64,000 bases of DNA from Pseudazoarcus pumilus (GCF_002872475.1 NZ_CP025682.1:2108001-2172000); one strand, 5' to 3'; shown: positions 26,573 to 34,876, counted from the stretch's first letter. A program made the numbers and translations. Notes: generated by a model not told the origin, from the letters alone.

Positions 26573-27312
26573 GCGCCAACCCCGGGTTCCAGCAGTTCCA
26601 GCACGCCTTCGCTCGCCACCTGCGCGACCCGCATCACGTCTCGCGCCCGCCGGGGATCGACGGACGACGCGCGCGCATCTACCAGCGCCTGCTGTTCAAC
26701 AACCTGCGCGGCTTTCTCGACCGTTGCTTCCCGGTCTGTCGCGCGCTGCTCGGCGAGGCACGCTGGACACGGCTGATACGCTGCTTCTGGCGCGACTGGC
26801 CGCTCGCCACCCCATGGTTTCGCGAGATCCCGCGCGAATTCGTGCGCTACCTGAACGATGGCGAGATCGCGATGCCGCGTCCGCGCTGGCTCGCCGACCT
26901 GGCGCGTCACGAATGGGCGGAACTGGCAGTCGACGTCATGGACGCGCCGATTCCGTCGCATGACGCGCACGGGGAGTTGCTCGCACACAAGGTGGTGCTC
27001 AACCCGGCGATGATGAATCTCGCCTACGACTGGTCCGTGCATCGCATCGGTCCGGACTTTCGCCCCCGCAAACCGCAGCCGACCTTCATCGTCGTGCATC
27101 GCGATGCCGCGGACGAAGTGCATTTCACCGAGGTCAACGCGCTTACTTCGCGTCTGCTCGATCTGCTGGCCGAATGCGAAAACGGCCGCCAGGCGATCAA
27201 TCGCCTGGCGGCCGAACTGGGTCATGCGGACAGCGCAGCACTGGCGGTGCAGGCCGCGCCGTTGCTCGCCGGCTTTCGCGAACGCGGCATCATCCTCGGG
27301 ACGACGCCGTAA
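26569..27312 (+). CDS. DUF2063 (BufC/HvfC-like) RiPP recognition partner
   Basis: Partner protein of 247 residues, needed by MNIO enzymes of this type for precursor binding. The N-terminal DUF2063 block (FQHAFARHLRDP, YQRLLFNNLRGFLDRCFPVCRALLGE, WFREIPREFVRYL) is followed by a winged-helix-like C-terminal domain with a VHRDAADEVHFTEVN stretch. The start overlaps the MNIO stop (ATGA-like, 26569-26572). The gene ends the operon. No DoxX or sigma/anti-sigma gene follows, unlike many relatives. Confidence 0.92.
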   Translation: MSANPGFQQFQHAFARHLRDPHHVSRPPGIDGRRARIYQRLLFNNLRGFLDRCFPVCRALLGEARWTRLIRCFWRDWPLATPWFREIPREFVRYLNDGEIAMPRPRWLADLARHEWAELAVDVMDAPIPSHDAHGELLAHKVVLNPAMMNLAYDWSVHRIGPDFRPRKPQPTFIVVHRDAADEVHFTEVNALTSRLLDLLAECENGRQAINRLAAELGHADSAALAVQAAPLLAGFRERGIILGTTP

Positions 27313-27318
27313 TCATTC

Positions 27319-27954
27319 TCAGGGCTCGACGGTGAAGCTCAGCGTCGCGGTGTGGCGCACATCCGTGTAGCGCTTGCCGTCGATCTCCGCCCAGCCACTG
27401 GCGCGGGCCGTCAGTTGCAACACGTACAGCCCCGGGAACGGCGTATCGAGCGTGACGGAACCGTCCTCGTTCGGGTCCAGCGTCTTGCTCCATCCGGCCG
27501 AAGTCGACACCCGCACGTAGGACGCCTTGACGGGACTGCCCATCCACATCAGCTGGAAGGTATTGCCACCAGCCTCGGTGGGCACGAGCTCGAAATCCAG
27601 GTCCGCCTTGGTCTCGTTGCGGCCCCAGCGCGCCTGGTAGTACATCAGCTCGTCCTCTGCGAGCACCTCGTAGGCGCGCGCGCGCACATCGCGCCCCTCG
27701 GGGACGCCTGTCACGCGCATCACCTCGCCGTCGACCTTCGCCTCGGGCTTGGCATCGCCGATGGGCCGCAACTCCACCGAATCGAGCTCGCCGGCCGGCT
27801 TGCGCTCGCCGTCGAGCGCGCCCGAGCGAATCACCGCGCCGTCCTCGGCACCTTCGATCCACACGTAGTCCGCGTGTGCCAGCGCGAACGTGAACGCGAG
27901 CGCGACCCCGGACAGCAATCGCGCGACAAGGGGAGAAACCAGGTGTGCATGCAT
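27319..27954 (-). CDS. DUF4198-like exported protein
   Basis: A 211-residue protein with a signal peptide (about 1-28, LAFTFALAHADYVW). Two beta-rich stretches follow, ending with a carboxypeptidase-regulatory-like part (VSTSAGWSKTLDPNEDGSVTLDTPFPGLYVLQLTARASGWAEIDGK). DUF4198 relatives are periplasmic proteins often near metal transport. GAGGAG eight bases before the ATG at 27954 supports the start. It is convergent with the MNIO operon (only 6 bases between stops) and has an AT-rich promoter region at 28050-28080. The family assignment is moderate. Confidence 0.65.
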   Translation of the reverse strand: MHAHLVSPLVARLLSGVALAFTFALAHADYVWIEGAEDGAVIRSGALDGERKPAGELDSVELRPIGDAKPEAKVDGEVMRVTGVPEGRDVRARAYEVLAEDELMYYQARWGRNETKADLDFELVPTEAGGNTFQLMWMGSPVKASYVRVSTSAGWSKTLDPNEDGSVTLDTPFPGLYVLQLTARASGWAEIDGKRYTDVRHTATLSFTVEP

Positions 27955-28048
27955 CGACAGAACTCCTCAACATCGGACGGGGACCCCGCGGCCCCCCGGT
28001 TGCGTGGAACCTCGCATCGCGCGACTTTCGACGCCCGGCGCGAAAACA

Positions 28049-28080
28049 CTTTTATGATAACGCTTCTTATTCCCTTATGA
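28049..28080 (-). promoter_or_regulatory. AT-rich, weakly Fur-box-like promoter of the DUF4198-like gene
   Basis: TTTTATGATAACGCTTCTTATTCC (read in pieces on the plus strand: TTTATGATAAC then GCTTCTTATTCC) is strongly AT-rich compared with the flanks. GATAAC and TTATTC resemble half sites of a Fur box, but the match is imperfect. It lies about 100 bases before the gene start. Confidence 0.3.
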
Positions 28081-28104
28081 ACAATTTCCTTACATTGCCC
28101 AGGG

Positions 28105-29292
28105 TCAACAATACCCTGTCACGAGCGGAATCCACATCTCGTCGGGCGACAAGCCGCCATGGACGCCAATCATCGCATGCGGCGTCTCACCGGCGACGCG
28201 GTCCACCACCGTCCATCCCGGCTCCATCAGCAGGACGTGCGAGCCCGTACGCTCGGCCAGACGCGAGCTGAACGGCCCCGTTCCGAACAGCCCGGCGGCG
28301 ACCAGATCCGGCGAGCGCGCCACCACCGCCTTGCCGGCGAAAGCTTCGCGTGCGGCCGCCTCGAACTCGGCTTCCCGCGCGCGCCGCACCGCGCAGAACG
28401 CCGCGCGGCGCTCACCGAACAACGGACATTCGAGCATCCCGCTCAGTTCCGGATAATCATCCAGATGCACCGTCCGCTCGTCGCTCGCGTCGCAGAAACC
28501 ATGGTCCGCGCTCACCACGATCGCGCAGCCCTGCCCCGCCAACCGCCCGAGCAACTCGCCGAAAACCCGGTCGATGCGCCGGAACTCCGCATGGGCCGCA
28601 TCCGAGGAGCTACCGAACTCGTGGCTCAAGGTATCGAACAGTGGATAGTAGGCATGGACGAAGCCGCCCTCCGGCCCCAGCTCGCGCACCGCGCGCACGA
28701 CCGCCTCGCCCATGCCCTCGGCGGCGCCGCCATAGCCGCGAATCCGCGCGCCGCGCGCGTGTCGCAGCGAATAGCGCGACCAGGCGATGGATCGCGGCGA
28801 GACGAAGATGCTGCGCCGCGCGCGCCTCTGGTAAAGCGTGCGATAGGGAAACAGACGCTGCGTCAATCGCAGGGCCGCGAGCGCGTCGCCGCCGCGACGC
28901 ACCAGGGGCAGCGGCGCGAGAATGCCGCCGAAACGCCGGTCGCGGATGTGCCAGCCGGTCAGCCCGTGGCGCGCCGGCGCGAGCCCGGTCATCGTCGTCG
29001 TCACCGCGCTCGCGGTCGTCGAAGGAAAGACCGAGGTGAGCCGCCCGCGACGGTGCGCGAGCAGCGCACTGCCGGCGCCTGAGCGTTGCAGGTAGTTGTC
29101 GCCGAGACCGTCGATGAGCAGGAACACGACGACGCGCGCATCCTCCTGCGGCACCTCGGAGCCCGGCGCAACCCACGGCCGCCCGTCGAGGAAGGCCGCG
29201 AAGCGGTCGATCAACCCAAGCAGACCACCCTCGCCGTAGCAGGGCAGCACCGCATCGCACGGCAACGGGGGGTGAATCTCGTCACGCTTCAT
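28105..29292 (-). CDS. Alkaline phosphatase family / type I phosphodiesterase-nucleotide pyrophosphatase
   Basis: Predicted metal-dependent phosphodiesterase or phosphatase of 395 residues. VVVFLLIDGLGDNYL gives the first metal Asp, FPSTTASAVTTTMTG the nucleophile Thr/Ser, YYPLFDTLSHEFG the middle block and VVSADHGFCD the Asp-His pair. MIGVHGGLSPDEMWIPLV carries the last His. No signal peptide is seen, so it is probably cytosolic. The ATG at 29292 is preferred over a GTG six bases upstream. Substrate unknown. Confidence 0.86.
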   Translation of the reverse strand: MKRDEIHPPLPCDAVLPCYGEGGLLGLIDRFAAFLDGRPWVAPGSEVPQEDARVVVFLLIDGLGDNYLQRSGAGSALLAHRRGRLTSVFPSTTASAVTTTMTGLAPARHGLTGWHIRDRRFGGILAPLPLVRRGGDALAALRLTQRLFPYRTLYQRRARRSIFVSPRSIAWSRYSLRHARGARIRGYGGAAEGMGEAVVRAVRELGPEGGFVHAYYPLFDTLSHEFGSSSDAAHAEFRRIDRVFGELLGRLAGQGCAIVVSADHGFCDASDERTVHLDDYPELSGMLECPLFGERRAAFCAVRRAREAEFEAAAREAFAGKAVVARSPDLVAAGLFGTGPFSSRLAERTGSHVLLMEPGWTVVDRVAGETPHAMIGVHGGLSPDEMWIPLVTGYC

Positions 29293-29412
29293 GGCCACAG
29301 CCTAGCCCAAACACCGGGCTGTGGTCATTCGACGCCCCGGAACGAAGGCGAATTCATCGGCGTAAGCTCTAGTGAACGCGAAATCTGGCGCAGGCCACGC
29401 AAACACCCGTGT

Positions 29413-30852
29413 TCAGCCATTGCGTGCGCCAGATGTCGGGGTGTCGTGGTCGCGTCGCACCATCCGGATCACCCCCTCCCCGATCAGCAACACCGCAAGC
29501 CCGGCGAGGATGCCGGGCATGCCCTCGTAGACCGCTTCGTGCCATTGCGCCAGACGCCAGCCGAGCGCGACCAGGAAGCCGACGATGATGGCGGCGATGC
29601 TCAGGGCACGGCCGGGGCGCAGGCCCATGCACAGCACCAGCAGCAGCGGGCCGAACGCGCTGGCGAGGCCCGACCAGGCCATGATCACGAGGCTGAACAC
29701 GCTCTGATTGTTGAGCAGCGCGAAGCCCAGCGCCACCGCCGTAATCAGCAGGGTGCTCGCCTTGAGCAGCGCGGTGCGTTCAATCGGACGCGGCGACAGG
29801 TCGTGCGTGATCGTTGCCGAGCAGCTGAGCACCAGCGAATCGGCCGTGGACATGGTGGCGGCGAACACGCCGGCGAGGACCAGGCCCACCAGCACCGGAG
29901 GCAGCAGTTCCATGGCCATCGTGGGCAGCGCCAGTTCGGCGTCGAAGTTGACGGTATCGGCCAGATATACGCGCGAGAGCAGACCGACGCCGGTTGCCGC
30001 GGCGTAGAACAGCGTGAACCAAACGTAGTACCAGCCGCGCGCAGCCTTCATCCGGTGATGGTCATCGAGCGTCATGAAGCGCACCATCACGTGCGGCTGA
30101 CCGATCACCGACAGGCCGGCAAACAGCCAGCCGACGGCAAAGAGCACCGCGCCGGTCGCGCCGGGAATGGCCGCATCGTCCGGGAACCAGTGCGTAAAGC
30201 CGTCGATGGCGCGCATTTCCGTCCAGGCACCGTCGATACCGCCCAGCGACATCGTGGCAACCACCAGCAATACGCTCATCGCGACGATCATCACCATGGA
30301 CTGCGCCGCGTCGGTCCAGATCGAGGCGCGGATGCCGCCGGCCAGACAGTACAGGACGACGATGACCGCCCCCATCACCGCGCCCGCCCACAACGGCCAG
30401 TCGAACAGCACGTGCAAGGCCTTGCTGCCGGCCACCAGTTGCGCGCTCGCGTAGGTCAGCAGGAACACCAGCGAGATCAGCCCGATCAGGCGCTGCAGCG
30501 CACCGCCCGGCTGACCCGCCCAATGACTGAGCACGCCGGCGTAGCTGACCTCACCCGTATGTTCGGTGGCTTCGCGCAGGCGGCGATGGACATACAGGGA
30601 AGCGAGAAAATCGCCCAGGATCCAGCCGAACATCAGCCAGAAGGCAGAGAAACCGGCGACATAGGTATAGCCGATGACGCCGATGAACATGTAGCCGCTG
30701 TTGTTGGTGGCCACCGCCGACAGGCCGACCAGCCACGGCTTGACGCTGGCACTGGCCAGATAGTAGTCGTGCTTGGTGCCGCGACTGAGCAGGTATGACG
30801 ACACGCCGATCAGCGTGAAGCCCAGCAGGAACACAAGGAAGGAAGCGATCAT
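29413..30852 (-). CDS. Sodium:solute symporter (SSS family, PutP-like)
   Basis: Inner-membrane Na+-coupled uptake carrier of 479 residues with about 13 helices. Family blocks: GTKHDYYLASASVKPWLVGLSAVATNNSGYMFIG, GGIRASIWTDAAQSMVM, QPHVMVRFMT and the Na+-site region VFAATMSTADSLVLSCSATITHD. Proline or pantothenate are the usual substrates, but this one cannot be named. GGAGG nine bases upstream supports the ATG at 30852. Single gene. Confidence 0.9.
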   Translation of the reverse strand: MIASFLVFLLGFTLIGVSSYLLSRGTKHDYYLASASVKPWLVGLSAVATNNSGYMFIGVIGYTYVAGFSAFWLMFGWILGDFLASLYVHRRLREATEHTGEVSYAGVLSHWAGQPGGALQRLIGLISLVFLLTYASAQLVAGSKALHVLFDWPLWAGAVMGAVIVVLYCLAGGIRASIWTDAAQSMVMIVAMSVLLVVATMSLGGIDGAWTEMRAIDGFTHWFPDDAAIPGATGAVLFAVGWLFAGLSVIGQPHVMVRFMTLDDHHRMKAARGWYYVWFTLFYAAATGVGLLSRVYLADTVNFDAELALPTMAMELLPPVLVGLVLAGVFAATMSTADSLVLSCSATITHDLSPRPIERTALLKASTLLITAVALGFALLNNQSVFSLVIMAWSGLASAFGPLLLVLCMGLRPGRALSIAAIIVGFLVALGWRLAQWHEAVYEGMPGILAGLAVLLIGEGVIRMVRRDHDTPTSGARNG

Positions 30853-31176
30853 CACGTCATGCCTCCACGACCCATCGGCCCGCAGGACGGAACGATCATG
30901 ACGCTTCGCGCGCCTGTCGCGACCGGCCCGTTGCACGCTCGACACCTTTGATCGCACGACCGCGACCGTGCGGGGAAACACCCCCCGATGCCCACGCGCC
31001 GCACTCTGCCAAGGGTATCAGCAGGCGAATATGGGTACGAGCGTTCTTCGAACGCGAGCAGGGCGTGCGCGATCGGCGCCGTGTGCGTCCGTGGCATTAA
31101 CCCTTGGCGGTGAACGGAAAAAAGGGCACGAAGCCCTTTTCTCGGAAGTCCGCCGAAGTTCGTCCGAACTTGATGC
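30853..31176. other. Intergenic region between symporter and tRNA operon
   Basis: About 320 bases with no gene I can support. It holds the leader of the symporter gene and, at 31118-31140, the terminator of the tRNA operon. Nothing else stands out. Confidence 0.6.
31118..31140 (-). terminator. Rho-independent terminator of the tRNA operon
   Basis: On the minus strand AAAAGGGC-TTCGT-GCCCTTTT forms a stem followed by a run of T, ending 37 bases after the last tRNA. Confidence 0.88.
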
Positions 31177-31252
31177 TGGAGCGGGAAACGAGGCTCGAAC
31201 TCGCGACCTCAACCTTGGCAAGGTTGCGCTCTACCAACTGAGCTATTCCCGC
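31177..31252 (-). tRNA. tRNA-Gly (anticodon GCC), copy 2
   Basis: 76 bases including CCA. Acceptor GCGGGAA/TTCCCGC, D arm AGCTCAGTTGGTAGAGC, anticodon loop TTGCCAA, T arm with GTTCGAGCC. Identical in sequence to the copy at 31400-31475. Confidence 0.98.
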
Positions 31253-31258
31253 ATTGTC

Positions 31259-31332
31259 TGGAGGCGCGACTCGGAATCGAACCGGGGTACACGGCTTTGC
31301 AGGCCGCTGCATAACCACTCTGCCATCGCGCC
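31259..31332 (-). tRNA. tRNA-Cys (anticodon GCA)
   Basis: 74 bases including CCA. Acceptor GGCGCGA/TCGCGCC, anticodon loop with TGCA (CTGCAAA), T arm GGTTCGATTCC. It lies six bases before the second tRNA-Gly in the same transcript. Confidence 0.98.
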
Positions 31333-31399
31333 AGACTGACCGTTTTCCCGACGTCTCGCGACCGGGGCGAAGCTCCCTGGAGAGCACCGCTGAAACCTG

Positions 31400-31475
31400 T
31401 GGAGCGGGAAACGAGGCTCGAACTCGCGACCTCAACCTTGGCAAGGTTGCGCTCTACCAACTGAGCTATTCCCGC
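31400..31475 (-). tRNA. tRNA-Gly (anticodon GCC), copy 1
   Basis: First tRNA of the leftward Gly-Cys-Gly operon, 76 bases with CCA, identical to the copy at 31177-31252. A consensus promoter lies directly upstream. Confidence 0.98.
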
Positions 31476-31489
31476 TCGGAAAGACGGCC

Positions 31490-31517
31490 ATTATAGTGGG
31501 CGTCGATCCAGTGTCAA
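31490..31517 (-). promoter_or_regulatory. Consensus sigma-70 promoter of the tRNA operon
   Basis: On the minus strand TTGACA (31512-31517) and TATAAT (31490-31495) are 16 bases apart, a full consensus match. The predicted start leaves a leader of only a few bases before tRNA-Gly. Confidence 0.9.
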
Positions 31518-31595
31518 GCGCGCGAACGCGCAACCACGCCTGCGGCGTGCGCGCCGATGCGCTACGCTTCGCGTCTTCCACTTCGCAATTCGATC

Positions 31596-32192
31596 GTGAC
31601 CGATTCCGACGACTCTTCACATGCCGGGCGCCCCGCTCCACGCTCGCTCACGGAACTGTTCGTGACCTTCACGCTGCTTGCGCTGCAGGGTTTCGGCGGT
31701 GTGCTGGCGGTCGCCCACCGCAGTCTGGTGGAGCAAAAACGCTGGCTCACGCGCGAGGAGTTCGTCGAACTGCTGTCGCTGTCGCAACTGCTGCCGGGCG
31801 CGAACATCGTCAACATGTCGCTGATCGTCGGCGACCGCAGCTTCGGCTGGCGCGGTGCGCTGGCGGCGCTGTCGGGCATGATGCTGGTGCCGCTGGTCGT
31901 CATGCTCTCGCTCGTCGCGGTCTATAACCATTTCTCGGACCACAGCGCGGTGGCCGGAGCGCTGCGCGGCATGGCGGCGGTCGCCGCCGGGCTGACCCTC
32001 GGCATGGGCCTCAAGCTCGCCGCGTCGCTGCGCGGCAACCCGCTGGGATGGGTCCTGGCGGCGGCGCTGGGCGTGGCAACCTTCGTGCTCATCGCCGTGG
32101 TGCGTGCGCCGCTGATGTGGGTGGTCCCGGGTCTCGGCCTGATCGGCTGGGCATTGGCACGCTGGCGCCTGGCGCGGCGGGAGGGCGCATGA
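31596..32192 (+). CDS. Chromate transporter, N-terminal half (short-chain ChrA)
   Basis: Membrane protein of about 198 residues, one half of a split CHR-family chromate/sulfate carrier. LTELFVTFTLLALQGFGGVLAVAHRSLVEQKRWLTREEFVELLSLSQLLPGANIVNMS is the family core (given here as location only: residues about 15-72), with several helices after it. The first part is GTG-started at 31596; an ATG at 31557 is also in frame and neither has a clear ribosome site. The gene overlaps its partner by four bases. Confidence 0.85.
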   Translation: MTDSDDSSHAGRPAPRSLTELFVTFTLLALQGFGGVLAVAHRSLVEQKRWLTREEFVELLSLSQLLPGANIVNMSLIVGDRSFGWRGALAALSGMMLVPLVVMLSLVAVYNHFSDHSAVAGALRGMAAVAAGLTLGMGLKLAASLRGNPLGWVLAAALGVATFVLIAVVRAPLMWVVPGLGLIGWALARWRLARREGA

Positions 32193-32737
32193 ACGCCCTG
32201 AGCCCGGCCGACTTGCTGGATCTGTTCTCGCGCTTTCTGATGCTGTCGCTGCTGTCGGTGGGCGGCGCGATCTCGACGGCGCCGGAGATGCACCGCTTCC
32301 TGGTCGAGCAACACGGCTGGCTGGACGACGTCGGCTTTACGACATCGATTGCGATCGCGCAGGCCGCACCCGGCCCCAATCTGCTCTTTGTCGCGGTGCT
32401 GGGCTACCAGGTGTTCGGCCTGACCGGCGCGGCCGCGGCGCTGATCGGCATGCTGCTGCCCTCGACCCTGGTCACGCTGGCGATCAGCCGCTGGGGCCAC
32501 GCGCGACGCGACACGCCGGGCGTGCGTGCCTTTGTGCACGGACTCGCACCGATGACCATCAGCCTGCTGATGGCCGCCGGCACGGTGGTGGCGATGCCGC
32601 TGGTGCAGGCGCCCGAACACCGCATCGGGTCGCTGGCGCTGATCCTGACAACCGTCGTCGCGATGCTGCTGTGGCGGGTGTCGCCGATCTGGCTGATCGC
32701 CGCCGGCGCGCTCATCGGCGCGCTCGGGCTGGTGTAA
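32189..32737 (+). CDS. Chromate transporter, C-terminal half (short-chain ChrA)
   Basis: Second half of the split CHR carrier, 182 residues with five or six helices. The conserved SVGGAISTAPEMHRFLVEQHGWLDD and AIAQAAPGPNLLFVAVLGY blocks mirror those of the first half. Pairs of short CHR proteins act together as antiparallel halves of one transporter. The start overlaps the partner stop (ATGA), with GAGGG just upstream. Confidence 0.9.
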   Translation: MNALSPADLLDLFSRFLMLSLLSVGGAISTAPEMHRFLVEQHGWLDDVGFTTSIAIAQAAPGPNLLFVAVLGYQVFGLTGAAAALIGMLLPSTLVTLAISRWGHARRDTPGVRAFVHGLAPMTISLLMAAGTVVAMPLVQAPEHRIGSLALILTTVVAMLLWRVSPIWLIAAGALIGALGLV

Positions 32738-32810
32738 GCAGCTGCAATCGCCCCACACGGCGCGCCGCCCGCGGGCTTAGAATCGCCCCGTCGCGTCTTC
32801 GGAGCCACCG

Positions 32811-33065
32811 ATGAAACCCACCCATCTCATCCCCGCCGCGCTGCTGCTGGCGCTGGCCGCATGCAGCAAGGTCACGGTCGCGAACTACGACAAGCTGCGC
32901 GCCGGCCAGAGCTATGACGAAGTGCAGCAACTGCTGGGCAAGCCGAGCGAGTGCGACGATGTGCTCAGTGCGCGCAACTGCGTGTGGCGCAGCGGCAAGG
33001 CCACCGTGAACGTGAGTTTCGTCGGCGGACAGGTGATCCTGTTCACCGCCCAGGGACTGCGTTGA
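32811..33065 (+). CDS. Small lipoprotein, SmpA/OmlA-like fold (DUF3862-like)
   Basis: An 84-residue protein. The lipobox LALAAC at about residue 18 predicts an N-terminal lipid anchor. The mature part (YDKLRAGQSYDEVQQLLGKPSECDD, CVWRSGKATVNVSFVGGQVI) has the BamE-like two-helix plus beta pattern seen in DUF3862 proteins. A TAGAAT at 32778-32783 may be its -10. Envelope role likely; the exact function is unknown. Confidence 0.78.
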   Translation: MKPTHLIPAALLLALAACSKVTVANYDKLRAGQSYDEVQQLLGKPSECDDVLSARNCVWRSGKATVNVSFVGGQVILFTAQGLR

Positions 33066-33108
33066 TCATTCGAATTCGCGACCACCCCAATCTGCAAGGA
33101 GAAGACCC

Positions 33109-33297
33109 ATGCCGACCTTCCGTGTCGAACTGTTCGAGGGCCGCACGCCCGAGAAGAAGAAGGAACTGATGGAAGCCATCACAAAGGAATCGTGCCGCGT
33201 GCTCGGCTGCGGCCCCGAATCGGTGGATGTGATCATCTACGACATTCCCAAGCACGACTGGGGCACGGCCGGGAAGCCCTGGTCGGAAGCAGACTGA
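33109..33297 (+). CDS. 4-oxalocrotonate tautomerase family enzyme
   Basis: A 62-residue protein that begins Met-Pro. The Pro becomes the N-terminal catalytic base of this superfamily after Met removal. PTFRVELFEGRTPEKKKELMEAITKE and the C-terminal VIIYDIPKHDWGTAGK fit the family. The physiological substrate is unknown because there is no aromatic-degradation operon beside it. AAGGAG precedes the ATG. It follows the small lipoprotein gene by 43 bases. Confidence 0.9.
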   Translation: MPTFRVELFEGRTPEKKKELMEAITKESCRVLGCGPESVDVIIYDIPKHDWGTAGKPWSEAD

Positions 33298-33320
33298 GAG
33301 GCGCTCTACGCACGCCTTGC

Positions 33321-33340
33321 GGCCCGCCCTCGAGCGGGCC
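33321..33340. terminator. Hairpin between tautomerase and minus-strand lipoprotein
   Basis: GGCCCGC/GCGGGCC with a 6-base loop lies between convergent genes. It has only a short T-rich follow-up (GTTGT). Confidence 0.55.
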
Positions 33341-33344
33341 GTTG

Positions 33345-33545
33345 TCAATCTTGCGGTGCGCTTTGCGCAGCATCGTCCTCGCCGTCGGGGATCACCGCAT
33401 CGGCGACCGCACCCACGGTCTTGGCCGTGACCTTCACGCCGGTGGCCACCACCGTGACCGTGGCGTCGGCCACCGCTACCGCCGCGGAACACCCGGCCAG
33501 CGCACAGGCGCAACCCGCGGCAGCGAGCAGTTTTCGGAACATCAT
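33345..33545 (-). CDS. Small lipoprotein of unknown function
   Basis: A 66-residue product with a lipobox (CALAGC) near residue 17. A Val/Ala/Thr-rich mature part (AVAVADATVTVVATGVKV, VGAVADAVI) follows, with an acidic tail (DGEDDAAQ). Similar NF033894-like small lipoproteins are annotated in beta- and gammaproteobacteria, but I do not know a role. Two adjacent ATGs (33545, 33542) could serve as start. Confidence 0.7.
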   Translation of the reverse strand: MMFRKLLAAAGCACALAGCSAAVAVADATVTVVATGVKVTAKTVGAVADAVIPDGEDDAAQSAPQD

Positions 33546-33642
33546 CGATGACCTCGTCGAAAGAGCGTCGATGGTAGCGCCGAACGCGACCGCGAGCGGC
33601 ACAGGCCAGTAGAATTTGCCACGTGCATGATCAACCCACACC

Positions 33643-34452
33643 ATGACGCCTCACCCCGAAAGCCCCGCCGCACTGGCCGCAAACACACTTTTCGAGCCGA
33701 TCGCGTCCTGGCTCGGACGCTTCCCCGAGCGCCGACTGCCAGACGCGAGCGCGCTCACCGCCTTGCTGCGCGAAGTCGCGCCACACGCACAAACGGACTC
33801 CGGCTTGCCGTTGCGCTTCGAGCACACGGACGTCGCGCATGCCTATGAGGCCCACATCGACGCCAGTGGCATCGTTCCCACGCGTCGCGACGACTGGCAC
33901 GATTTCTTCAATGCGCTCTCGTGGTGCGCGTGGCCGGCAACCAAGGCCGCCCTCAATGCCGCCCACGCGGGAGAGATCGCAGCACGTCGCGCGGCCGGCC
34001 TGCCCGGCCGGGGTCGGCGCCGCGACACGTTGACGCAGTTCGACGAGTGCGGCATGGCGGTCGTCTCCTGCGACCCGTGTATTCCCGCACTGCTCGCCGC
34101 GCACGCCTGGGAGGAGGTATTCGTCGCACGCCGCGCCAGCCTGCCGCTGACGACACGCTTCTTCGTCATCGGCCACGCGAGCTGGGAGGCGCTTCGCGCC
34201 CCCTTTGTCGGCCTGTGCGCAAAGAGCGTGCACCGCGCGGTGCGCGAGGACTGGCTCGCGCAGGGAGAAACCGCGCAACGGCAGGAACTCGACTGCTGGC
34301 TCGCCGGCCTGATCGCGGACAGTCACGCGCTTGCGACGCCGCGCATGCTGCGTCCGTTGCCGCTATGCGGCATCCCGGGCGTCACGCCCGAGAACGAATC
34401 GCCGGCCTATTACCGCGACACGCGCCAGTTCCGCCCGCGCCGCGCGAGCTGA
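33643..34452 (+). CDS. DUF3025 domain protein
   Basis: A 269-residue conserved protein of unknown function. The family blocks are DWHDFFNALSWCAWPATKAALNAAHA, RDTLTQFDECG, FFVIGHASWEALRAPFVGLCAKSV and LPLCGIPGVTPENESPAYYRDTRQFRP. No signal or membrane segment. The ATG at 33643 begins directly after the leader of the divergent lipoprotein. A small membrane-protein gene follows by 48 bases. Confidence 0.87.
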   Translation: MTPHPESPAALAANTLFEPIASWLGRFPERRLPDASALTALLREVAPHAQTDSGLPLRFEHTDVAHAYEAHIDASGIVPTRRDDWHDFFNALSWCAWPATKAALNAAHAGEIAARRAAGLPGRGRRRDTLTQFDECGMAVVSCDPCIPALLAAHAWEEVFVARRASLPLTTRFFVIGHASWEALRAPFVGLCAKSVHRAVREDWLAQGETAQRQELDCWLAGLIADSHALATPRMLRPLPLCGIPGVTPENESPAYYRDTRQFRPRRAS

Positions 34453-34500
34453 GTTGACGCGCTATCATCACGGCCACGATCCGACCGCGAACTGGAGCCG

Positions 34501-34836
34501 ATGAACGACTTCCGCATCGACCGACTCGCCGCACTGCTCGCCGAGAACTGGCCGGCCGCCGCGTTGGTGGCCTGCGGCTGGGCCGCACTGATGATCTACA
34601 CGCTCCTGCGCGGTGGCGCGCGCTGGCGGCCGACGCGGCCACTGGCGGTATTCGCGGGAATCGTCGCAGCCGTCTCGGCACTGTTCACGGTGCCACTGCT
34701 CGCCGACATCCCCTTCGGCGCTTTCGCTGACCGTGAACGCTGGAGCGCGCTGTTCATGATCGCTGTCGCCTCCGGTGCGATCGCCTTTGCCTTCGCGTGG
34801 CCGGCCGCCGCCACCGCTTTCCGCAGTCGGGACTGA
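34501..34836 (+). CDS. Small three-helix membrane protein, unknown
   Basis: A 111-residue protein with hydrophobic stretches at about residues 18-36, 47-67 and 82-104. I do not recognise its family. It follows the DUF3025 gene in the same direction; the ribosome site before ATG is poor (GGAG at 34494). Confidence 0.6.
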   Translation: MNDFRIDRLAALLAENWPAAALVACGWAALMIYTLLRGGARWRPTRPLAVFAGIVAAVSALFTVPLLADIPFGAFADRERWSALFMIAVASGAIAFAFAWPAAATAFRSRD

Positions 34837-34876
34837 CACAACTGCGAAACCGACACGCCGGCATAAACCCCCAATG

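Noticed and set aside
31175-31480. Direct repeat of about 76 bases that could be read as a duplication of unknown type or CRISPR-like unit
   Set aside because: It is fully explained by two identical tRNA-Gly genes; only two copies exist and a tRNA-Cys lies between them.
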